In this document: one piece after another, positions 1 through 6,144 of the stretch
Position numbering within the stretch: position 1 is the stretch's first letter
How the letters are laid out: the number at the start of each line of letters is the position of its first letter
Source of the DNA: Phycisphaerae bacterium
GTDB lineage: Bacteria; Planctomycetota; Phycisphaerae; Phycisphaerales; SM1A02
Length of the DNA stretch: 32,103 bases
NCBI GenBank assembly: GCA_016845245.1
Contig: JAERSY010000055.1
Location: 1-32,103 of the forward strand
Direction of reading: 5' to 3'
Notes under the pieces: model-generated
What the model saw: only the letters and a program-made list of their open reading frames with translations
What the model was told of the DNA's origin: nothing
Databases searched by the model: none
Translations under genes and position numbers: made by a program

Positions 1-651
1 GTTAAATCCAAGCGAAATGGAGAAAGTGCAAAGAAAGGCGCATACGGGACGATCGTTACGATTGCGATTCTGACACAACTTTGCATGTTACCTGGACAGT
101 TTCTCAATGATTTAGGCAATGCAAACAGCACTGCTCAGTTACAGATGATTCCAAAATCAATTAGCACTGCAATACAACTTGAGGTTGCAAAAAGCAAGCT
201 GGATGAAGCGCAGAAAAAGGACAATGCAGACAGTACAGATGAACAAGCATCTTTAAAACCTCTCATCGATCGCGTTGCTGATTTAGAAGCAACCGCAATT
301 ACACTTGATGAGAAAATGAAGGACCTTGACAAGCATCAGAAACCATTGCTTAGAGTGTTTGGGGGCATACTTCTTTTTGCAGCATTCATATTCATATATT
401 TTTGGTCACCGTGGGCAATGTATGCCGCACTGGACCCAACAGAAAATGTAGTTGACAAAAAGCAAGCCATTGCGCGTGGAAGAGAACTCGCACAAAGGGG
501 CGGAATGATCAACATCTGGCTTGCACCCCTTTCTGCATTCATCATTGCATTTGTAAGCACGATTGCATGTTTCTTGCCCGGGCTTTTCCTAGGCATTCCC
601 TTAGCAGTGGCTCTTGTCCCCAGTATGTATATGATTCTTAAAGGCGAATAG
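1..651 (+). CDS. Membrane protein of unknown function, 5'-truncated by the window edge
   Basis: The frame is open from base 1 to the TAA at 649-651, giving at least 216 residues. An internal ATG at 85 exists, but it would cut through a hydrophobic stretch (visible residues about 15-34, GTIVTIAILTQLCMLPG), so the true start probably lies upstream of the window. After this first membrane segment comes a Lys/Glu/Asp-rich, heptad-like region (about residues 60-115) that looks like a coiled coil. A second membrane segment follows (about 122-145, rich in Phe, Ile and Trp), then a pair of hydrophobic stretches near the C-terminus (about 175-212). I do not recognise the family. The shape, with helices flanking an extramembrane coiled coil, only suggests an inner-membrane protein. 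Confidence 0.6.
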   Translation, partial: VKSKRNGESAKKGAYGTIVTIAILTQLCMLPGQFLNDLGNANSTAQLQMIPKSISTAIQLEVAKSKLDEAQKKDNADSTDEQASLKPLIDRVADLEATAITLDEKMKDLDKHQKPLLRVFGGILLFAAFIFIYFWSPWAMYAALDPTENVVDKKQAIARGRELAQRGGMINIWLAPLSAFIIAFVSTIACFLPGLFLGIPLAVALVPSMYMILKGE

Positions 652-677
652 TTAAACACTCAGCACTGTGTAAGTGG

Positions 678-683
678 TAAACT
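678..683 (+). promoter_or_regulatory. Candidate extended -10 box (TGGTAAACT) of the 690 ORF
   Basis: TAAACT is preceded by TGG, an extended -10 pattern, and ends exactly 6 nt before the ATG at 690. No Shine-Dalgarno sequence is visible. If used, transcription would start at or next to the A of the ATG, giving a leaderless message. The same spacing recurs at several other genes in the window. Confidence 0.35.
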
Positions 684-689
684 GAAACT

Positions 690-998
690 ATGAAAGACTT
701 CTTATTCTTTGTCCTTTGCATCGCAGTTGCATGGTTCCTACTATTTATTGTCTTCAGCTTGTCTGGACTAGAAGGAGACCCATCAATAGTCATCTCGTCA
801 CTGATTGGTTTCATTTTTTATTTTGCGTTTAGAAAGTACATCAAAAGTTCCAAACAGGATCAAGTGACAGCTAGCATCGATCACGCTCGGTCATCGCTAC
901 TTTGTTTCCTAGGCTTGTATGCAAGGAATGTATCAGTCGCTTGCCAGAATGCTTCGAGTTTATCGATTCGCTCGCGGGCTTCGTCTCGCATTTCTTGA
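690..998 (+). CDS. Small membrane protein whose 3' end reads into the regulator gene
   Basis: This 102-residue ORF begins with two hydrophobic segments (residues about 3-24 and 30-47) followed by a basic stretch (RKYIKSSKQ, about 49-57), typical of a small inner-membrane protein. I do not recognise a family. The last ~40 residues, from base 881 on, are antisense to the 3' end of the RpiR-type gene. They are Ser/Arg/Ala-rich and lack membrane-protein character. The regulator has the normal length for its family, so the odd tail is more likely in this ORF, perhaps because its original stop codon was lost. Translation is plausible for the first 60 residues and uncertain for the tail. Confidence 0.4.
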   Translation: MKDFLFFVLCIAVAWFLLFIVFSLSGLEGDPSIVISSLIGFIFYFAFRKYIKSSKQDQVTASIDHARSSLLCFLGLYARNVSVACQNASSLSIRSRASSRIS

Positions 999-1735
999 AC
1001 TACTCTCGACACAATAAGTTCAGCTGCAATCACTGCAGGCACCGCACTATCAAACGGGCCAACCGCAGGGATGGTTAACTCACAACGAAGTTCAGTCAAC
1101 TCAGCAAGCGGCGACAACGGACTATCCGTCACCGCAATGATTGTTACACCATGCTCAGCAAGCGTTTGGGCAGCACGAATCGAGTTTCGTCTGTAGCGAG
1201 TAAAATCGAACACAACTGCGACATCCCCTTTTTTTGCGCCGCATAAATCTCTTCCAGTAGCGTGCTCTTCAACAAGCCGCACATCTGAACGAATCATCGA
1301 AAGACCGCTTTGCAAAACGTACGCCCCTGCCATCGACGTCTCTCCCGAAAGAATAATCACTTGATTCGCACTGACTATTGGCATCGCCATCTTTGAAAGC
1401 GATTCACTGCCAAGCGCTTCAAAAGCATGGTGCATCGCACGTTCAATTGAGTGCTGCGTTTCACCATCACCATGTTGCCGAACTCGCTGGCTTGGACTGA
1501 TGACTTGCTCAGATAGTTCGCTTTGGGCATGCTGTTGCAATTCTGTAAAACCATCAAACCCAAGCTTTACCGCGAACCGGACAACTGAAGGTGGACTCGT
1601 GCCAACATGCTCAGCAAGCCCTGAAACTGTCCCAAACGTGAGGAGCGTCGGATCGTTCATAACCGCCTCAGCAATACGCCTATCAGTAGGCGTAAGCCGC
1701 GTATTCGCAGTTGCAATGAGATTTTTTATGGTCAA
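881..1735 (-). CDS. MurR/RpiR-family transcriptional regulator (HTH plus SIS domain)
   Basis: The 284-residue length is normal for the RpiR family. The N-terminal helix-turn-helix domain spans about residues 1-75, with the recognition region near 36-58 (VSGLAEHVGTSPPSVVRFA). A SIS sugar-isomerase-type fold follows at about 110-245, including the glycine/serine turn near 129-133 (LSGET) and the VVFDFTRYRRN region at 174-184. RpiR proteins usually bind phosphosugars through the SIS domain and repress or activate neighbouring genes. This gene is divergent from the amino-acid catabolic operon starting at 1838, with 102 bp between the two starts. The simplest inference is that it controls that operon and itself. 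The effector is unknown, and a phosphosugar would be unexpected for such an operon. Confidence 0.85.
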   Translation of the reverse strand: MTIKNLIATANTRLTPTDRRIAEAVMNDPTLLTFGTVSGLAEHVGTSPPSVVRFAVKLGFDGFTELQQHAQSELSEQVISPSQRVRQHGDGETQHSIERAMHHAFEALGSESLSKMAMPIVSANQVIILSGETSMAGAYVLQSGLSMIRSDVRLVEEHATGRDLCGAKKGDVAVVFDFTRYRRNSIRAAQTLAEHGVTIIAVTDSPLSPLAELTELRCELTIPAVGPFDSAVPAVIAAELIVSRVVQEMRDEARERIDKLEAFWQATDTFLAYKPRKQSSDDRA

Positions 1736-1763
1736 AAGTGGACTTCCTCTGTTCTGTATGTTA

Positions 1764-1818
1764 CATTATCGATATAATATTGTATCATTCGTTACAGTAA
1801 ATGCAATGACCGATAATG
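1764..1818. promoter_or_regulatory. Divergent promoter region with inverted-repeat operator candidate
   Basis: The 102-bp gap between the regulator and the aminomutase gene holds CATTATCG at 1764-1771 and its exact reverse complement CGATAATG at 1811-1818. Further matches just outside the arms give GTTA-(2 nt)-CATTATCG on one side and GTTACATTATCG on the other. A perfect -10 consensus TATAAT lies between the arms at 1773-1778 on the plus strand and overlaps the near-palindrome ATTATCGATATAAT. This is a plausible binding site for the divergent RpiR-type protein. The -35 element is not clear. Binding is inferred, not shown. Confidence 0.45.
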
Positions 1819-1837
1819 ATTAACAGAGAACACCAAT

Positions 1838-3280
1838 ATGCCAAACAAATATGAACCGACTGAACGTGAACAAGCATTTCTCGATACCGTTGAATCCCCA
1901 AAGTACCAACGGGAAATTGTTAACGGGCTCAAGCCATTCTTCAACGAGAAAGTTGATGAAGACATGCAATCGTTTTACACAGAAGGCGAAATTACAGCCC
2001 TCAAAGTATTGCAAGATACAGAGCGAGACGTCGAGCATCGCATGCCAGTCAAACTCACAAGGCATTACTTTAACATTGCAAAAAACAGTGAAGCGATCAA
2101 GAACATCGTGAAAGCGAAGCCAGATGAAACTGCAGACCTTGTTGGCAGTGAAGATCCTGGCTACCAAATGGACTACTCCCCTGTTGAGGGTCTCCTTCAC
2201 AAGTATGAAATGGGATTGATGTATGTCATTTCCACGTGTTCATCGCACTGCAGGTTTTGTTATCGCGAAGAACTCATCGCTCGTAAAGAAGTTGAACGGC
2301 ATGATGGTACAGTCGCAAAGAAAGGGCTTGCCCAAATCCCAGACATTGTTGCGTACATTCATAAACACAACAAAGAAGTCGCAGACAATGGTGGCATCCA
2401 TCCAGAAACTGGACGAGAAAAACTTCGCGAGATACTTTTGTCTGGTGGAGACGCAATGGTTCTCAACAACAAGAAACTTGCTGAGTGGCTCGCGGCTCTT
2501 GCTGAGGCAGGCATCGAATCAATCCGTGTCGGCACAAAGGAAATGGCATTCTTCCCAGAGCGCTTTGATGAGTCACTCTTGACGATGCTCGACAACTGGC
2601 ATGCGACATATCCAGAAGTTGGGCTTCGGTACATGCTCCACTTCAATCACCCAGACGAATTCCTTGCGAAAGATGAAGACGGCAATTACATTCAAGATGA
2701 AAGTGGCATTTACAAATGGATTCCTGAAACCGACAAAGCCATGAAAGGTCTTGTATCGCGGGGCTGGATTAGCGTTGAAAACCAATCGCCAATTATTAAG
2801 GGCATCAATGATGACTCCGACAAGCTCCGCATTATGCAGAGAGCATTAAAGCGAGTTGGTGCTGAAAACCACTACTTCTTCTGCGGTCGCGACATTATTG
2901 CGCATCGCGCATTCAATGTTCCAATTGAAGAAGCGTGGAAGATTCTCAATGATTCACAAAAAGGATTGTCAGGCGTTGAAACTCACGCTCGACTTTCAAT
3001 CACGCACTACCTTGGAAAAACCGAAGTTGCCGCAGTGACAAATGAACCAATTCCTGGTCTTAAAGGAAGCGAAAATGGTGTTGTCATCATGAAACTTTTG
3101 CGGAATGCAGCAGGCGCAGAACTTCGCGGCAAAGTGTGCATCGTCGGTCGCAATCCTGATGCAATATGGTTTGACGATTACGAAGACCGCGTCTTGTTCG
3201 ATGAAGCTGGGCTTTATGATTATGACCGCGTGCGTGATGTCCTTGAAGCACCACCGATCAATCAGTGCGGTCAATGTTAA
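1838..3280 (+). CDS. kamA: KamA-family radical SAM amino acid 2,3-aminomutase, probably not lysine-specific
   Basis: This enzyme type moves an amino group from C2 to C3 of an amino acid using a 4Fe-4S cluster, S-adenosylmethionine and PLP. The cluster motif CxxxCxxC is at Cys134, Cys138 and Cys141. It is followed by Arg143, which matches the residue that holds the substrate carboxylate in lysine 2,3-aminomutase. LSGGD is at 201-205, and the PLP lysine aligns with Lys394 (LGKTEV). At 480 residues it is longer than the ~416-residue clostridial enzyme, with an N-terminal extension and an acidic insertion near 278-300. An ungapped by-eye alignment from memory puts Arg351 at the place of Asp293, and no Asp at the place of Asp330. 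Those two residues bind the lysine side-chain amine, so the substrate is probably not lysine. The protein ends in CGQC, recalling the C-terminal zinc cysteines of the family. It is the first gene of a tightly packed operon. Confidence 0.85.
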   Translation: MPNKYEPTEREQAFLDTVESPKYQREIVNGLKPFFNEKVDEDMQSFYTEGEITALKVLQDTERDVEHRMPVKLTRHYFNIAKNSEAIKNIVKAKPDETADLVGSEDPGYQMDYSPVEGLLHKYEMGLMYVISTCSSHCRFCYREELIARKEVERHDGTVAKKGLAQIPDIVAYIHKHNKEVADNGGIHPETGREKLREILLSGGDAMVLNNKKLAEWLAALAEAGIESIRVGTKEMAFFPERFDESLLTMLDNWHATYPEVGLRYMLHFNHPDEFLAKDEDGNYIQDESGIYKWIPETDKAMKGLVSRGWISVENQSPIIKGINDDSDKLRIMQRALKRVGAENHYFFCGRDIIAHRAFNVPIEEAWKILNDSQKGLSGVETHARLSITHYLGKTEVAAVTNEPIPGLKGSENGVVIMKLLRNAAGAELRGKVCIVGRNPDAIWFDDYEDRVLFDEAGLYDYDRVRDVLEAPPINQCGQC

Positions 3281-3984
3281 CGAAACAAATCGAGAGCGTT
3301 CAAGAAGGCGTTGCGAGAATTCGCGATGGCGATACCGTCATGATTGGCGGCTTTGGCGAAGCAGGCAGTCCGATTGAACTCATTCATGCGCTCATTGATT
3401 TAGGTGCGACGAACTTAACCGTCATTAATAACAACACCGGAAGTGGCGAAGTTGGGCTTGCTGCGCTCATCAAGGAAAAACGCGTTGCCAAAATGATTTG
3501 CTCTTACCCGAGGACGGCGAATTCGACTGTCTTCCCTAAGCTTTACAAGGAAGGCGACATTGAACTTGAGCTCGTCCCACAAGGGACACTTGCGGAACGC
3601 ATTCGTGCAGGAGGCGCAGGCATTCCCGCGTTTTACACCCCAGCTTCGTTTGGCACGCCACTTGCGGATGGCAAAGAGACGCGAACAATCAATGATAAGC
3701 AATACGTACTTGAGTATGGTCTGACTGCAGACTTTGCACTCATTAAGGGCAAAGTTGCAGACACATATGGCAATGTCATCTACAACAAGACCGCGCGAAA
3801 CTTTGCGCCGATTATGGCGATGGCTGGAAACACTACTGTGGTCCAAGCCGAACGCATCGTTCCCGCAGGCGACCTTGATGCTGAAACGATTGTCACTCCC
3901 GGCATTTTTGTACAACAAGTCGTGGAAGTATGTGAACCACTTCTTGAATCCGCACTTGTTGCAGAAGGAGCAAGTTATCCATGA
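3274..3984 (+). CDS. 3-oxoacid CoA-transferase subunit A, closest in appearance to 3-oxoadipate CoA-transferase (PcaI-like)
   Basis: This is the alpha subunit of a family I CoA-transferase, which moves CoA from a donor such as succinyl-CoA to a 3-oxoacid. The CoA-transferase signature DGDTVMIGGFGEAGSP sits near the N-terminus. NNNTGSGEVGLAAL, ICSYPR and KQYVLEYGLTADFALIK look more like PcaI than like acetoacetate-specific ScoA, by comparison from memory. I chose the ATG at 3274 (236 residues). A GTG at 3265 in the same frame would add three residues. Either start overlaps the aminomutase stop at 3278-3280, which implies translational coupling, since no Shine-Dalgarno is evident. The length is normal for the subunit, and subunit B follows in the next gene. 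Confidence 0.88.
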   Translation: MLTKQIESVQEGVARIRDGDTVMIGGFGEAGSPIELIHALIDLGATNLTVINNNTGSGEVGLAALIKEKRVAKMICSYPRTANSTVFPKLYKEGDIELELVPQGTLAERIRAGGAGIPAFYTPASFGTPLADGKETRTINDKQYVLEYGLTADFALIKGKVADTYGNVIYNKTARNFAPIMAMAGNTTVVQAERIVPAGDLDAETIVTPGIFVQQVVEVCEPLLESALVAEGASYP

Positions 3985-4625
3985 GCGCCTTATCACGAGA
4001 TGACATGGCAAAACGACTTGCTCAAGATATCCCTTCGGGTTCATATGTCAATCTAGGCATTGGCATTCCGGAACTTGTTGCAAAGTATGTTCCTGAAGGC
4101 AGAGAGTTTATCTATCACACTGAAAATGGCCTCCTCGGGATGGGTCCCGCGCCTAAGGAAGGTGAAGGCGACCCCGAACTCATCAATGCAGGTAAGAAAC
4201 AGGTCACAGCACTTCAAGGGGCTGCATACTTTCATCACGCAGACAGTTTTGCAATGATTCGCGGCGGGCATCTTGATTTATGTGTTCTTGGAGCACTCCA
4301 AGTTTCAAAAGAAGGCGATTTGGCAAACTGGTCGACTGGCGCGCCCGATGCAATCCCTGCGGTTGGCGGCGCAATGGATTTAGTTGCTGGGGTGAAATCA
4401 ATTTATGTCTTAACGCAACACACTACAAAGAATGGCGAGCCGAAACTTGTTGAATCGTGCACCTACCCACTCACTGGTGTTGGTGTTGTCAATCGCATTT
4501 ACACAGACCTTGCAGTCATTGATGTCACCGATGAAGGATTCCGTCTTGTGGAATTGAGCCCTGGCGTTGACTTTGAGTATGTGCAAGAACGAACGGATGC
4601 ACCCCTGCTTCCAATGAAAGACTAA
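3981..4625 (+). CDS. 3-oxoacid CoA-transferase subunit B (PcaJ-like)
   Basis: This is the catalytic beta subunit of the CoA-transferase. The active-site glutamate is Glu48 in the motif YHTENGLLGMGP (residues 45-56), which forms the glutamyl-CoA thioester intermediate in this family. Other family hallmarks are YVNLGIGIP (22-30), the long conserved FHHADSFAMIRGGHLD, and IPAVGGAMDL. The 214-residue length is standard. Its ATG overlaps the subunit A stop in an ATGA arrangement, and AAGGAG lies 10 nt upstream inside subunit A. The two subunits would form the usual heteromeric enzyme. Together with the aminomutase before it and the aminotransferase after it, the enzyme probably activates the 3-oxoacid made by the operon. 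Confidence 0.9.
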   Translation: MSALSRDDMAKRLAQDIPSGSYVNLGIGIPELVAKYVPEGREFIYHTENGLLGMGPAPKEGEGDPELINAGKKQVTALQGAAYFHHADSFAMIRGGHLDLCVLGALQVSKEGDLANWSTGAPDAIPAVGGAMDLVAGVKSIYVLTQHTTKNGEPKLVESCTYPLTGVGVVNRIYTDLAVIDVTDEGFRLVELSPGVDFEYVQERTDAPLLPMKD

Positions 4626-4627
4626 TC

Positions 4628-5908
4628 ATGACGCGAAGTGACGAACTTTATAAGAGAGCTTTAAATGTTTTGCCGGGTGGCGTCAGTCGAAACACTGTGC
4701 TTCGGACGCCTCAACCCTACGCTGCATTTGGCAAGGGTTGTGTGATTACAGATTTAGATGGCGTTGAGCGAATTGATTGTTCAAACAACATGGCATCGCT
4801 CCTTCATGGCCATGCTGACCCTGACATCGTCACTGCAGTGACTGAACAACTTCAACGTGGCTCGGCTTTCACGATGGCAACTGAGATTGAAGTTGAGTAC
4901 GCAGAACACTTATGTTCACGAAATGATTCGTTTGAACAATGCCGTTTCGTCAATTCTGGAACAGAAGCAATCATGGCATGCTTAAAAGCATCGCGAGCAT
5001 TTACAGGTAAGTCAATGATTGCAAAAGCTGAAGGCGCATACCACGGCCAGTACGATTATGCAGAGGTCAGCCAAACACCAACCCCCGGAGATTGGGGTGA
5101 CGTTGATTCGCCAAATAGTGTTCCGGTTGCACATGGCACGCCTCAAGGCGCGCTTGATGATGTTGCCGTGATTCCGTTCAATGATAGTAAGCGCGCTATC
5201 GCCATTCTTGAAAAACACAAAGACGAACTTGCGTGCGTTCTTATTGATCTTATGCCTCATCGCATTGGACTAAGGCCAGCAGATGCTGAATACGTTGAAG
5301 CGCTTCGCGAGTGGACAATGCACAATGATGTGCTTCTTGTGTTTGATGAAGTGATTACATTCCGTAGTGAGTATGGCGGTCTTCAGGAACAGTATGCTGT
5401 TTCCCCTGACTTAACTGCAATGGGGAAAGCAATTGGGGGCGGCTTCCCTGTTGGAGCGATTGCAGGAAGGCGTGATGTCATGGATGTGATGAACCCGAAG
5501 AACACGCCGCTTCTTTTTCCACATTCGGGAACCTTTTCAGCAAATCCAATCACATTGACTGCTGGCTTAACTGCGATGAAGAAGTTTGACCGAGATGCAG
5601 TGGCTCGTCTTAACACGCTTGCCCTTCGCGCGCGCACAGGCATTGAAGACGCCATTCAAGAAACTGGCGCTCATGCGTGCGTCACTGGTGCTGGTTCGAT
5701 GTTACGCATCCACATGAAAAAGGATGTGCCGATGAACTTCCGCGAAGCGTTCCTCACAGAAGAAGAAAACGTGCGACTCAAAAAACTCCTTGACCACTTG
5801 TTTGAGAGCGGGTTCTTGATGATTAACACTTGCTCCGCTGCCCTCTCTACGCCAATGACCGAAACTGAAATTGACGATCTTGTCGAAGCCGTCAAACGGG
5901 GCCTCTAA
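4628..5908 (+). CDS. Class III PLP aminotransferase, likely for a beta-amino acid
   Basis: A 426-residue fold-type I aminotransferase of the glutamate-1-semialdehyde aminomutase/beta-aminotransferase branch. Visible landmarks are VNSGTEA (108-114), YHG (138-140), the PLP-contacting FDEV (Asp240) and the Schiff-base lysine Lys267 in TAMGKAIGGGFPVGA. Two features point to beta-amino-acid aminotransferases rather than to heme synthesis. First, LPGGVSRNTVL near residue 15 places Arg21 where the Variovorax beta-phenylalanine aminotransferase has its substrate-carboxylate arginine (alignment from memory). Second, HSGTF follows the active site. The ATG lies 2 bp after the subunit B stop, so it is the last gene of the operon. 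The inferred role is to convert the beta-amino acid made by the aminomutase into a 3-oxoacid for CoA activation. A housekeeping HemL role is unlikely in this context. Confidence 0.87.
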   Translation: MTRSDELYKRALNVLPGGVSRNTVLRTPQPYAAFGKGCVITDLDGVERIDCSNNMASLLHGHADPDIVTAVTEQLQRGSAFTMATEIEVEYAEHLCSRNDSFEQCRFVNSGTEAIMACLKASRAFTGKSMIAKAEGAYHGQYDYAEVSQTPTPGDWGDVDSPNSVPVAHGTPQGALDDVAVIPFNDSKRAIAILEKHKDELACVLIDLMPHRIGLRPADAEYVEALREWTMHNDVLLVFDEVITFRSEYGGLQEQYAVSPDLTAMGKAIGGGFPVGAIAGRRDVMDVMNPKNTPLLFPHSGTFSANPITLTAGLTAMKKFDRDAVARLNTLALRARTGIEDAIQETGAHACVTGAGSMLRIHMKKDVPMNFREAFLTEEENVRLKKLLDHLFESGFLMINTCSAALSTPMTETEIDDLVEAVKRGL

Positions 5909-5914
5909 CCACAA

Positions 5915-6062
5915 AGGGTCAGACCCGGTACCAGGTCCGGGGTCAGACCCTTTTTTGAGGACATCATCAAAACCGCCTTCACGCACTAAAAACGCCAATT
6001 GTTTATGACTTTGGGGGCAGGTCGGGTACCAGGTCCGGGGTCTGGTACGGGGTCTGACCCTA
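5915..6062. repeat. Palindrome-ended intergenic repeat, copy 1
   Basis: This element is shared with 14054-14189. The common core runs from AGGTCCGGGGTCAGACCC (5933-5950) through a conserved central segment (5957-6014) to GGTCCGGGGTCTG and a terminal GGGTCTGACCC (6050-6060). The two ends are reverse complements of each other (GGGTCAGACCC against GGGTCTGACCC). In this copy an 18-bp unit beginning GGTACCAGGTCC occurs twice, at 5927-5944 and 6025-6042. By eye the two copies agree at roughly nine of ten positions over about 130 bp. It sits between convergent genes. It resembles REP/MITE-type non-autonomous elements, but no transposase is present in the window. Confidence 0.8.
5916..5956 (+). terminator. 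Intrinsic terminator formed by the left end of repeat copy 1
   Basis: Eight bases after the aminotransferase stop, the sequence GGTCAGACCCGG pairs with the downstream CCGGGGTCAGACC (4 bp, one mismatch, 5 bp, then weaker pairing around a GGTACC-containing loop). It is followed at once by TTTTTT at 5951-5956. This has the form of a rho-independent terminator for the catabolic operon and is part of the repeated element. Confidence 0.6.
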
Positions 6063-6076
6063 TGTTTGGGGGAAAA

Positions 6077-6111
6077 CAAAAGGGGCTGGCACTCGCCGGT
6101 GTGCCAGACCC
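6077..6111 (-). terminator. Intrinsic terminator for the minus-strand dockerin operon
   Basis: On the minus strand CTGGCAC (complement of 6101-6107) pairs perfectly with GTGCCAG (complement of 6086-6092) across an 8-nt loop. The stem can extend by GGG/CCC with a bulge. It is followed by CCCCTTTTGTTTT. It lies about 35 bp beyond the stop of the M23-like gene at 6145, the last gene of the operon. Confidence 0.6.
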
Positions 6112-6144
6112 TAAAGTTGAGAGAAGAGTTTCAACCCTTTTTTG

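Noticed and set aside
2359-2646. Minus-strand open frame inside the aminomutase gene
   Set aside because: It lies wholly within a well-supported conserved gene and has no recognisable domain or ribosome site; treated as a shadow, as were the other opposite-strand frames.
1838-3280. Plain lysine 2,3-aminomutase of the lysine fermentation pathway
   Set aside because: Lysine-binding aspartates are not matched and no kamDE, kdd or kce genes are nearby, so lysine specificity is not supported.
4628-5908. Glutamate-1-semialdehyde aminomutase for heme synthesis
   Set aside because: Family resemblance exists, but the Arg21 position, HSGTF and the operon with CoA-transferase point to a beta-aminotransferase.
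5702-6079. Minus-strand 125-residue frame across the aminotransferase end and repeat copy 1
   Set aside because: It starts in the repeat and runs antisense into a solid gene. Only the short repeat-encoded part is conserved with copy 2, so it is reported as a repeat property, not a gene.
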